Assembly (NCBI GenBank): GCA_028288775.1
Contig: JAQGHP010000708.1
Location: 1-11,236, forward strand
Reading direction: 5' to 3'
Origin: Phycisphaerales bacterium
GTDB taxonomy: Bacteria; Planctomycetota; Phycisphaerae; Tepidisphaerales; Tepidisphaeraceae
DNA length: 11,236 bases
Numbering within the stretch: position 1 is the stretch's first letter; each line of letters starts with the position of its first letter. This document shows, one piece after another, positions 1 through 6,667 of the stretch. The translations under genes were made by a program, and so were the position numbers. Below the pieces are notes generated by a model. The model was not told the origin of the DNA. It searched no databases and saw only the letters and a program-made list of their open reading frames with translations.

Positions 1-174
1 AAGCCGGCTCAGAACGCGCAGGTTTGGGGCGGGTAAAAGTACCAGCTAAACCAAAAACCAAATGTGGCGTTGCGGCGACTCATCGGCGAGATACCATACC
101 AACCTGCGGAATGGTGTCAATTCGCTATTTTCCAGCCTGAAGGAACGGCGGGCAACCAGACGGAGGAGATGACA

Positions 175-1851
175 ATGCGTATTCGCCTGGCTGTCATCGG
201 TCTATTGTTGTCGTGGACCTTCGCCGGCTGTACGGCGAGCGGTCCCGCGCGCCCCAATTCCGGGGCCCGGCCGGTCGATCCTACGGTGCATGCGGTTCTC
301 CAAGAGGCTAGCGAACTTGTCCTGAAGCAAGACGCACGACAGCATTACTGGTCCGACCGCGTTCTGCTGTACATCGGTGCCGAACAGAGCCGGGCGGGCG
401 ATTTTGACGCTGCCCTCCGGACAATCCGTGCCTCCAACTACGCCTATGGTCGCGATGCAGGATTGGTCAGCTTTGCCGAGGCGCTTGCCGCCGACGGCAT
501 GTACGAACGCGCACTCGACTCCTTACGCCTGCTGCGCTCCGAAAATGCCTGGCGGCAAGGCTATTTGGAAGACCGCGTGCGGTTACGGTGGATCGACTAT
601 CTGATCGCGCACGGCGAATTCGGCCGTGCCGGGAAGGCCGTCGAACAGTTGAAATCCGAAGAGAATCGACCCGCCGGGCTTCGGAAATTGGCAGTCGCGT
701 ACGCCAGATCGGGCGATGCCGCGCGGGCCGAAGAACAGTTCGCCCGCGCCGCCGACTCAACGGCAAACTTGAAGGACGAGATGGATCGCGCCCAGGCCTT
801 ATTGGAGGTCGCCGACGCGGAGCTGACCGTTGGAAGAGTGGACGCGGCAAAATCGACGATTCGCCAACTCGCCGGGGCAGTGGAATTCAAAGACCCGTGG
901 GCAAGAGTTGCGACGCTGTGGGAAACCGCGGCGCTTGCGGCGAGGGCCAATGATGAGCAGGCCGCCCGCCGGCTGTTTCACGGGGCGGTCGAAGCCCAGA
1001 AGTCGGTCAACGCAATAAATCAGACTAACGCGCTCGAGCAGATTGCCACGGCCCAGGCGAAAGCGGGCTACATTGACGATGCACTGAATACGGCATGGAT
1101 GATCAAGCATGACAAAAACGAGTTCGCGCGCGATGCCGATCGCGAGGCGGCCCTGTGTGCCATCGCCGTTGCGCAATTCATTGCCAACGATCCTGAAGGC
1201 GCGGTCCGCACGGCATTGTCGATCGAATATTTCGTCCAATACCGCGACGAAGCGCTCGATAATTTCGTCACTTGCCAGATCGCGGAGCGAAAACTCAAGG
1301 CGGCACTGGCGACGGCTCAATTGATCGGGAATCCGTCAACGAAGGCGACTGCAATACTCAAGGTGGCCACGGCCCATGCAGATTCGGGCGATCGGGAGAC
1401 GGCGGCCGCAGTTGCGTCACGTATTGAATTGACTGAAGGTTCGTTTCCGCGTCCGACGCCTACCGAGAAGGAACATTTCGACTATAGAGTTCCGCGTAGC
1501 TGGGGTGTCCGTTATAAGGATGGCCTCGCCGGCACGATGTTGTCAATCCAGATTGCCAGCCGGGATGCGGCAAAAGTTGCCGCGGCGGCGATGTCGCTTT
1601 CGCAGGCGCTCGGGCAAAGGCCCGACCGCTCGTACGCCATTTCATTCGACGAAATCTGCACCGAAGAAGTCACTCAAGCACTCGCAAGGGCACATGCTGC
1701 AAAGGGCGACCCGGCCGAAGCAGTCGCTTGGGCCAGGCGGATTGGCAGCAGCGGCACGGTCAATTCGGACGAAAACTGTTGGGCGGTTCAGCGACGGATC
1801 TATGCGTTGATAGGTGCCGCGGAAGGCATTCTCGATCGAACGGGCGAATAG
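175..1851 (+). CDS. TPR-like repeat lipoprotein, function unknown
   Basis: The 558-residue product starts with a lipoprotein signal peptide: basic start (MRIR), hydrophobic run LAVIGLLLSW, then a lipobox-like FAGC that makes C19 the probable lipidated residue. The ATG at 175 is chosen because GGAGG (162-166) sits 8 bases upstream and the signal peptide begins there. The reading frame stays open to a GTG at 64, but those 37 extra residues would bury the signal peptide. From about residue 50 to 420 the protein is a series of 30-40 residue Ala/Leu/Arg-rich helix pairs with AxxxAxxGDxxxA-like signatures, as in TPR or Sel1-type solenoids. Such proteins usually act as envelope scaffolds for protein-protein contacts. 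The last 130 residues continue the helical pattern less regularly. I do not recognise a specific family, and no catalytic motif is visible. The next gene follows 60 bases later on the same strand. Confidence 0.8.
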   Translation: MRIRLAVIGLLLSWTFAGCTASGPARPNSGARPVDPTVHAVLQEASELVLKQDARQHYWSDRVLLYIGAEQSRAGDFDAALRTIRASNYAYGRDAGLVSFAEALAADGMYERALDSLRLLRSENAWRQGYLEDRVRLRWIDYLIAHGEFGRAGKAVEQLKSEENRPAGLRKLAVAYARSGDAARAEEQFARAADSTANLKDEMDRAQALLEVADAELTVGRVDAAKSTIRQLAGAVEFKDPWARVATLWETAALAARANDEQAARRLFHGAVEAQKSVNAINQTNALEQIATAQAKAGYIDDALNTAWMIKHDKNEFARDADREAALCAIAVAQFIANDPEGAVRTALSIEYFVQYRDEALDNFVTCQIAERKLKAALATAQLIGNPSTKATAILKVATAHADSGDRETAAAVASRIELTEGSFPRPTPTEKEHFDYRVPRSWGVRYKDGLAGTMLSIQIASRDAAKVAAAAMSLSQALGQRPDRSYAISFDEICTEEVTQALARAHAAKGDPAEAVAWARRIGSSGTVNSDENCWAVQRRIYALIGAAEGILDRTGE

Positions 1852-1911
1852 ACGAACCGGCGCAAGAACCGAGGCTGACGTGGTGACGTCATTGAGCATA
1901 CGGGGCTTTTG

Positions 1912-2877
1912 ATGATAGTCGATGCAAACACCGCCCCCATCGTCATCGCAGGCGGCAGCGGATTCCTGGGGATATCCCTCGCTACGCATCTGGCCGCTTC
2001 CGGCAAGTCGGTCATTCTGCTCTCTCGGAATCCGCCCAAACCGAGCGGCCCCTGGAAGCACGTCAGTTGGGACGCGCGGACCTTGGGAGACTGGCGGCGG
2101 GAACTCGACGGTGCGGCTGGGTTGGTCAATTTGGTCGGGCGGAGCGTCGATTGCATCAAGACGCCAGGCCACCAGGATGAGATTCTCCGGTCGCGGGTGG
2201 AAGCGACGCGCGTGCTGGGTTTGGCGATGCGGTCTCTCGCGGCGCCTCCGCCGGTGTGGGTGCAGATGAGCACGGCGCACATTTATGGGGATCCGCCGAG
2301 CGCCGTTTGCACGGAGGCGTCTCCCTTTGGCTACGGCCTCGCGCCGTTTGTCGGACGGGCCTGGGAAGAGGAGTTTCGGGCGAGCGTTCTTCCGTCGCAG
2401 CGCCACGTCATTTTGCGAACCAGCTTCGTGGTCGGCCGCGATCGCGGCGCGGGCGGCGGCGCGCTGGCGCGATTGCTGACGCTTGTAAAGTTTGGCTTGG
2501 GCGGCCGCGTTGGATCGGGCACGCAGGGGATGAGCTGGATCCATGAGACGGACATGAATCGGCTCTTCGAGCGCGCACTCACTGATACCGGGATGACAGG
2601 CGCTTATATCGCCTCAGCCCCTAATCCGGTCTCGCAGCAAGTTTTCATGAGGGAGCTGCGCCGGGCTGTGGGCATGCCGGTCGGACTTCCGGCGTTTTCC
2701 TGGATGGTGCGCGTGGGGGCACCGTTGCTCATGCGCACCGATCCGGATCTCGCGCTCTTCGGACGGTATGTCGTTTCGAAGCGGCTGCAGGACGAGCAGT
2801 TCGAGTTTCAATTCCCTCAACTGGGCGAAGCGTTCAAAGATCTCTTGAACGGGAACGGTCGCACCGCTTCCGCTTGA
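1912..2877 (+). CDS. TIGR01777-family NAD(P)-binding epimerase-like protein (YfcH type, DUF1731 C-terminus)
   Basis: The 321-residue product matches the atypical short-chain dehydrogenase/epimerase family typified by E. coli YfcH. A Rossmann glycine motif GGSGFLG lies at residues 14-20, followed by a LVNLVG strand at 71-76, the family-typical SRVEATR segment near 94-100, and STAHIYGD at 120-127. The C-terminal 60 residues (ending FPQLGEAFKDLL) resemble the DUF1731 tail. The classical SDR YxxxK pair is not obvious: Y125 is present, but P129 stands where lysine would be expected. The substrate and reaction are therefore unknown, and NAD(P) binding is inferred from the fold. The ATG at 1912 is preferred over an in-frame TTG at 1909, and the ribosome site is weak (GGGG at 1902-1905). 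The protein is probably cytoplasmic. It may be co-transcribed with the DUF72 gene that starts 40 bases downstream. Confidence 0.88.
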   Translation: MIVDANTAPIVIAGGSGFLGISLATHLAASGKSVILLSRNPPKPSGPWKHVSWDARTLGDWRRELDGAAGLVNLVGRSVDCIKTPGHQDEILRSRVEATRVLGLAMRSLAAPPPVWVQMSTAHIYGDPPSAVCTEASPFGYGLAPFVGRAWEEEFRASVLPSQRHVILRTSFVVGRDRGAGGGALARLLTLVKFGLGGRVGSGTQGMSWIHETDMNRLFERALTDTGMTGAYIASAPNPVSQQVFMRELRRAVGMPVGLPAFSWMVRVGAPLLMRTDPDLALFGRYVVSKRLQDEQFEFQFPQLGEAFKDLLNGNGRTASA

Positions 2878-2917
2878 AACGACTGAATGGCCAGCCCCAA
2901 TCGCGTAGGATGGCCTC

Positions 2918-3904
2918 ATGGCTGCTCAACCCCGAAAGCCCGCCCTTGGCACGGTCCGCGTCGGCATTAGCGGGTGGACGTACGCGCCATGGCGCGGGAC
3001 GTTTTACCCCAAGGACTTGGCGCAAAAGAACGAACTGGCGTATGCGAGCACGGCGCTGCCGAGCATCGAAATAAACGGGACGTTCTACGGCCTGCAGCGC
3101 CCGAAAAGCTTTGCCACGTGGCACGAGCAGACGCCGGCGGACTTTGTCTTTTCCGTGAAAGCGCCCCGGTTCATCACTCACATCCGCCGACTGCGCGACG
3201 TGCAGGCGCCGATCGCCAACTTCCATTTGTCGGGCCTGTTGCGGCTCAATGAAAAGCTCGGGCCGATCCTCTGGCAATGCCCGCCAAATATGCAATTTGA
3301 CCCGGCCGTTATGGAGAAGTTCCTGTCGCAATTGCCGCACACAACCAAGGAAGCGGCGGCCCTAGCCAAACATTGCGACGCGCGAATGAAGGGCCGGACG
3401 TGGGGCGAATTCGATCGCGACAGCCCCCTGCGGCACGCGGCGGAAATCCGCCATGACAGCTTCGCGACGGAGGCGTTCGTGCGCTTGCTGCGCAAGCACG
3501 GCGTCGCGCTGGTGTCCGCGGACACGGCCGGCAAGTGGCCGATGCTGCACGATGTCACCGCCGACTTCGTCTATGCCCGCCTGCACGGCGCGGAGGAACT
3601 CTACGCCAGCGGTTATACCGATGCGGCGCTGGATGACTGGGCCAAGAAGATCCGCGCCTGGTCCAAAGGCGGCGACGCACCGCGAGCGAATCGCGTCGGA
3701 CCGCCGGCGCAAAAGCGCGCTAAACGCGACGTTTACGTCTATTTCGACAACGACGTGAAAGTGCGATCCCCCTTCGACGCGGCACGCCTGGCGGCGAAGC
3801 TGGGCCTGCGCGAGCAGCCCTTGGAGGAAGCCGGGCACGCGAGCAGCAATGAGGTAGCCCGCGCCCAATGGCCGGCGATTCGTCACGCGAAGGCGCCTGA
3901 ATAA
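2918..3904 (+). CDS. DUF72 (YecE-type) TIM-barrel protein
   Basis: The 328-residue product carries the signature order of DUF72 proteins. It has VGISGWTYAPWRGTFYP at residues 15-31, EINGTFYGLQ at 51-60, FVFSVKAPRFITH at 76-88, LWQCPP at 118-123, a conserved-looking EIRHDSF at 176-182, YARLHG at 219-224 and YVYFDND at 273-279. The family adopts a TIM-barrel fold and its biochemical role is not established, so no reaction is assigned. It lacks a signal peptide and should be cytoplasmic. The start at 2918 has AGGA (2907-2910) 7 bases upstream. The length is somewhat above the usual 240-300 residues; the extra length seems to come from hydrophilic stretches near 150-170 and 250-272, the latter rich in Arg/Lys/Pro. 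It follows the epimerase-like gene by 40 bases and is probably in the same transcript. Confidence 0.93.
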   Translation: MAAQPRKPALGTVRVGISGWTYAPWRGTFYPKDLAQKNELAYASTALPSIEINGTFYGLQRPKSFATWHEQTPADFVFSVKAPRFITHIRRLRDVQAPIANFHLSGLLRLNEKLGPILWQCPPNMQFDPAVMEKFLSQLPHTTKEAAALAKHCDARMKGRTWGEFDRDSPLRHAAEIRHDSFATEAFVRLLRKHGVALVSADTAGKWPMLHDVTADFVYARLHGAEELYASGYTDAALDDWAKKIRAWSKGGDAPRANRVGPPAQKRAKRDVYVYFDNDVKVRSPFDAARLAAKLGLREQPLEEAGHASSNEVARAQWPAIRHAKAPE

Positions 3905-3981
3905 GGTCTTCCCGATGCGATCCTCATCGTAAGCCCCGACGGCACATAGAACTTTCCAACCAAACGCCAGCGTCTTTTCCA

Positions 3982-3998
3982 ATTGATCCCTGATCAAT
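3982..3998. repeat. Perfect 7-bp inverted repeat in kdp leader
   Basis: ATTGATC, a 3-base loop CCT, and GATCAAT form a perfect 17-base dyad in the non-coding gap between the DUF72 gene and the kdp operon. No T-run follows on either strand, so it is not an intrinsic terminator. It could be a regulator site or a transcript hairpin. The role is not known. Confidence 0.5.
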
Positions 3999-4055
3999 CG
4001 GCATCAGCGGCGTTGCGCCTGCGGCACGGGCTGGCGGAGTCGTTCCGATCCGCGC

Positions 4056-4072
4056 GCGTGGCTCGGCCACGC
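4056..4072. repeat. Perfect GC-rich 7-bp inverted repeat in kdp leader
   Basis: GCGTGGC, loop TCG, GCCACGC: a perfect dyad about 45-60 bases upstream of the tentative promoter. It has the shape of the stem of an intrinsic terminator for the preceding genes, but the following bases (TCCAGGCATG) contain no T-run. A factor-dependent stop, an RNA stability structure or a protein-binding site all remain possible. Confidence 0.5.
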
Positions 4073-4115
4073 TCCAGGCATGTGTCCGTCAGATCGAAAC
4101 CAGAAGGCTCAAAAA

Positions 4116-4148
4116 TTGACGGCATCTTGATATTCACCCGGATATTAT
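4116..4148 (+). promoter_or_regulatory. Tentative kdp operon promoter
   Basis: TTGACG (4116-4121) is a good -35 match. Downstream, GATATT (4141-4146, spacer 19) or TATTAT (4143-4148, spacer 21) could serve as the -10. Both spacers are longer than the ideal 17, which is typical of promoters that need an activator to realign them, or may mean that the match is chance. It lies in an AT-richer stretch just upstream of the first operon start codon at 4180, which is where a promoter is needed. Confidence 0.3.
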
Positions 4149-4151
4149 CCG
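4139..4151. promoter_or_regulatory. 13-base palindrome overlapping the tentative -10 (possible operator)
   Basis: CGGATA-T-TATCCG is a perfect dyad with one central base. It lies 28 bases before the first kdp-operon start codon and covers the tentative -10. A GATATT copy at 4129-4134 repeats at 4141-4146, a 12-base period close to one helical turn. The arrangement suits a dimeric regulator, but no regulator gene is in the window and the site has not been matched to a known one. Confidence 0.35.
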
Positions 4152-4170
4152 CATCAGAATCAATTGGGAC

Positions 4171-4178
4171 AGGTGATC
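4171..4178 (+). promoter_or_regulatory. Ribosome binding site of the leading microprotein
   Basis: AGGTGATC matches eight consecutive bases of the extended Shine-Dalgarno consensus (AAGGAGGTGATC). Aligned this way, the AGG core ends 6 bases before the ATG at 4180, which is near-optimal. This strong site is the main evidence that the very short reading frame at 4180-4263 is translated. Confidence 0.65.
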
Positions 4179-4179
4179 T

Positions 4180-4263
4180 ATGCAAGATCTGATCTTTGTG
4201 GCAATGACGATCGGCTTTTTCGTTATCAGCATTGCGTACACGTACGCATGCGGGAGGCTGTGA
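4180..4263 (+). CDS. 27-residue membrane microprotein leading the kdp operon
   Basis: The reading frame encodes 27 residues, MQDLIFVAMTIGFFVISIAY followed by TYACGRL: a single hydrophobic helix (about residues 4-22) with a short tail holding a cysteine and a basic residue. It is too short for usual gene callers. Support comes from an excellent ribosome site (4171-4178), hydrophobicity that would be unlikely by chance, and its position 3 bases before the kdpF start with its own stop codon. From memory, short peptides with a YxxxCxRL-like end precede kdpF in other bacteria, usually unannotated; this could not be checked. It is not KdpF, which follows separately. A role as an additional small Kdp subunit or assembly peptide is inferred from context only. 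Confidence 0.7.
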   Translation: MQDLIFVAMTIGFFVISIAYTYACGRL

Positions 4264-4266
4264 ACT

Positions 4267-4350
4267 ATGGAAAACGTACTCGTCGGGACCGTGGCGGTGG
4301 GCCTGTTGATCTACCTTTTCCTGGCCCTGATCCGTCCCGAAGCGTTCTGA
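4267..4350 (+). CDS. kdpF: KdpF, small subunit of the K+-transporting ATPase
   Basis: The 27-residue product is one transmembrane helix ending in the family-typical LIRPEAF, where KdpF proteins usually show a (L)xxPExF C-terminus. In E. coli KdpF is a peptide of similar size that packs against KdpA and KdpB and stabilises the inner-membrane complex. GGGAGG (4252-4257) lies 9 bases upstream of the ATG, inside the end of the preceding microprotein gene, so the two are probably translationally coupled. kdpA starts 29 bases downstream, as in canonical kdpFABC operons. The family call is strong for so short a protein because sequence, length and gene order all agree. Confidence 0.92.
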   Translation: MENVLVGTVAVGLLIYLFLALIRPEAF

Positions 4351-4379
4351 TCCGCTTATTTAATACTAGAGACCGTACC

Positions 4380-6158
4380 ATGAATACCGCCGGCTGGATT
4401 CAACTTCTGCTCTACATCGGCCTGCTTCTGGCGATCACCAAACCCCTGGGAATTTACCTGGTCAAGGTGCTCGACCCGTCGCAGAAGACCTTTCTCGATC
4501 CCGTCCTTAAGCCCGTCGAGAGGCTCCTATACAGGCTCTTCGGCGTTGATCCCCTCAAGGAGCAAGGCTGGAAGCAGTATTCCGCCGCCATGCTCATCTT
4601 CAGCGGGCTGACGGCCCTGTTCAGCTATGGGATTATGCGACTGCAGGGATATCTGCCGTGGCACCAGAACATTGACGCGCTGGCTAATAAAACTGCGCTC
4701 ACGCCGGGCCTCTCCTTCAATACCACCGCCAGCTTCACGACCAATACCAACTGGCAGAGCTACTCCGGCGAGAACACGATGTCGTATTTCTCGCAGATGG
4801 TAGCGCTGGCATCCCATAACTTCTGGTCGGCGGCGGTGGGCATCGCCATTGCCGCGGCACTGGTCCGCGGGATCGCCCGCGATAAGTCCAAGACCATCGG
4901 CAATTTCTGGGCCGATCTGGTCCGAATTCACCTATATCTGCTTATCCCGATTTGCATCCTGTACGCGCTGTTCCTGGTCTCGCAGGGAATGATTGATAAC
5001 TTTAAGCCGTACTCCATCGTAACGCCGGTCGATCAGTCCGCGGCCGCGGCCAACGCGCCCGCGCAGCAGATTATCCCGCAAGGACCGATGGCCTCGCAGA
5101 TGGCCATCAAAATGCTCGGGACCAACGGCGGCGGCTTCATGAACGCCAACGCCGCCCATCCCTTTGAGAATCCGACGCCGCTCTCGAATTTCATTCAGAT
5201 CCTGTCGATCTTCGCCATCCCGAGTGCCTTGACCTATTACCTGGGCCGGATGGTCAAGAATCAGAAGCACGGGTGGGCGGTGTGGGGGGCGATGTTCATC
5301 CTGTTCCTCGGCGGCGCGCTCGTATGTTGGAAGGCGGAGGCCAGCGGCAATCCGCGCATGCAGCAATTGGGCATCGCACAAGCCGACGGAAATATGGAAG
5401 GGAAGGAGACCCGGTTCGGCGTCTTCAACTCCGCCCTGTTTGCCACCATCACGACCGATGCCTCCTGCGGCGCAGTGAACTCCATGCACGACTCCTTCAC
5501 GCCCATCGGCGGCCTGGTCCCGATGTTCAACATTCACATGGGCGAGGTCGTGTTCGGCGGGGTGGGCGCGGGCCTGTATGGAATGCTCGTATTCGTTGTC
5601 ATCGCAATTTTCATTGCGGGGCTGATGGTCGGCCGCACGCCGGAATACCTGGGCAAGAAGATCGAGGCGTATGACGTGAAGGTCGCGTCGCTGTCGGTCC
5701 TGATCCTGACCGTCATCATCCTCGGATTCACGGCATGGGCGGCGGTTACCCCATGGGGCCTGGCGGGATTAAATAACAACGGCCCGCACGGGTTCAGCGA
5801 GATCCACTATGCCTACACCTCGTGCGCCGGGAACAACGGCAGCGCATTCGCGGGGCTCACGGCAAACCCCACTTCCGGCGATTTCGCCGGCGACCAGCAC
5901 TACAACACGACGCTCGGCGTCGACGCGCTGCTCGGCCGGTTCTTCATGATTATCCCAATCCTCGCCCTCGCGGGCAGCCTGGCGGCCAAGAGAAAAATCC
6001 CCGCCAGCCCCGGCAGCTTCCCCGTCGCCGGGCCCACGTTCATCGGGTTGCTGATCGGCACCGTGGTGATCGTGGGCGCGCTGACTTTCGTGCCGGCCTT
6101 GAGCCTTGGGCCGATCGTCGAGCACTTCCTCATGCACGGCAAAGGCCCGTTGTTCTAG
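4380..6158 (+). CDS. kdpA: KdpA, K+-selective channel-like subunit of the Kdp ATPase
   Basis: KdpA is the K+-binding, K+-translocating subunit of the inner-membrane KdpFABC pump, related to SKT/Trk channels. The 592-residue product has about ten hydrophobic helices and all four filter regions: TNTNWQ at 121-126 (Q126 corresponds to the well-studied E. coli Q116), GTNGGGF at 247-253, TTDASCG at 358-364 and NNGSAFAGL from 485. HPFENPT and GRTPEYLGKK are also conserved. It is longer than E. coli KdpA (557); part of the excess is an Ala/Gln/Pro-rich stretch in the periplasmic loop before the second filter region. The ATG at 4380 is chosen because the kdpA N-terminus (NTAGWIQ) aligns there; the reading frame extends upstream to 4164 over the microprotein and kdpF. 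The ribosome site is weak (AGAGA at 4368-4372), which suggests coupling to kdpF. Confidence 0.98.
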   Translation: MNTAGWIQLLLYIGLLLAITKPLGIYLVKVLDPSQKTFLDPVLKPVERLLYRLFGVDPLKEQGWKQYSAAMLIFSGLTALFSYGIMRLQGYLPWHQNIDALANKTALTPGLSFNTTASFTTNTNWQSYSGENTMSYFSQMVALASHNFWSAAVGIAIAAALVRGIARDKSKTIGNFWADLVRIHLYLLIPICILYALFLVSQGMIDNFKPYSIVTPVDQSAAAANAPAQQIIPQGPMASQMAIKMLGTNGGGFMNANAAHPFENPTPLSNFIQILSIFAIPSALTYYLGRMVKNQKHGWAVWGAMFILFLGGALVCWKAEASGNPRMQQLGIAQADGNMEGKETRFGVFNSALFATITTDASCGAVNSMHDSFTPIGGLVPMFNIHMGEVVFGGVGAGLYGMLVFVVIAIFIAGLMVGRTPEYLGKKIEAYDVKVASLSVLILTVIILGFTAWAAVTPWGLAGLNNNGPHGFSEIHYAYTSCAGNNGSAFAGLTANPTSGDFAGDQHYNTTLGVDALLGRFFMIIPILALAGSLAAKRKIPASPGSFPVAGPTFIGLLIGTVVIVGALTFVPALSLGPIVEHFLMHGKGPLF

Positions 6159-6204
6159 CGTCCGCCTCCGGATGGTTGGAGCAGAACTGCAGGAGAAGAA
6201 TCTC

Positions 6205-6588
6205 ATGTGGACCCATACCGAGATGATTCTTGCAACGTATTCCGCGGTCGCGGCCCATCCGGGCACCGGTCTCGCGGGCAAGCCGCAGTTTGAACTCGCA
6301 ATGTTCCTCGGCTTCGTCACGGCATTCTTCACCCTCCTGTGCTTCATCGAGCGGCGCAGTCATGCGTGGGTGCGGTTTGCCTTGGTGGTGTTCCTCCTGC
6401 TCGACGCCGGCTTCGGCATCGCGGCGGGCGCCTGGCCGCTGGGGATGCTCCAGGTCGTTTGGGCCGGTTACGCATTTGCCCGCTGGTGGTCTCCCAACAC
6501 TAAAACGTCCCGGAAGAAGCGATCGAGTCAGTTTCAAATGCGGCACCGGATAAGCGAGCCGTATCGGTTCAACGCTCTCAACAACTGA
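6205..6588 (+). CDS. Unrecognised small membrane protein between kdpA and kdpB
   Basis: The 127-residue product starts at the ATG at 6205, which has AGGAGA (6191-6196) 8 bases upstream. Two clear hydrophobic helices span about residues 30-48 and 57-76, separated by a short charged loop ERRSHAW. A third, shorter segment with the pattern GAWPLGMLQVVWAGYAFARWW (tryptophan-rich) ends near 95. The last 30 residues are basic (RKKR) and probably cytoplasmic. I recall small unannotated bacterial membrane proteins with a similar AWPxG...WAxxAxxRW ending, but cannot name the family. It lies 46 bases after kdpA and 79 before kdpB, an unusual place because kdpA and kdpB are normally adjacent. Context suggests an accessory Kdp subunit or assembly factor. 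Insertion of an unrelated gene is the alternative. Confidence 0.8.
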   Translation: MWTHTEMILATYSAVAAHPGTGLAGKPQFELAMFLGFVTAFFTLLCFIERRSHAWVRFALVVFLLLDAGFGIAAGAWPLGMLQVVWAGYAFARWWSPNTKTSRKKRSSQFQMRHRISEPYRFNALNN

Positions 6589-6667
6589 AGTGGAGTGAAT
6601 TTCGCAAGCGGTGCCGGATTTAAAATCAAAGAACCAATACGCGGTCGAACCCTAGCCGAGAGAACCC

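Noticed and set aside
1..36. Twelve-codon open stretch ending in TAA at 34-36, possibly the end of an upstream gene
   Set aside because: Codon use is compatible with coding, but it is too short to tell from chance and matches nothing I recognise.
64..174. GTG start at 64 for the lipoprotein
   Set aside because: It would put 37 residues before a clear lipoprotein signal peptide, and GGAGG at 162-166 is correctly placed for the ATG at 175.
1642..2544. A 300-codon minus-strand frame across the lipoprotein end and the epimerase-like gene
   Set aside because: Arg/Pro-rich low-complexity product, no ribosome site, and it overlaps two genes with clear features on the other strand.
3905..4179. A c-di-AMP or other known riboswitch in the kdp leader
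   Set aside because: K+ transporter genes are sometimes controlled this way, so I looked for it, but I could not find the expected conserved core and the tentative promoter lies downstream of most of the leader.
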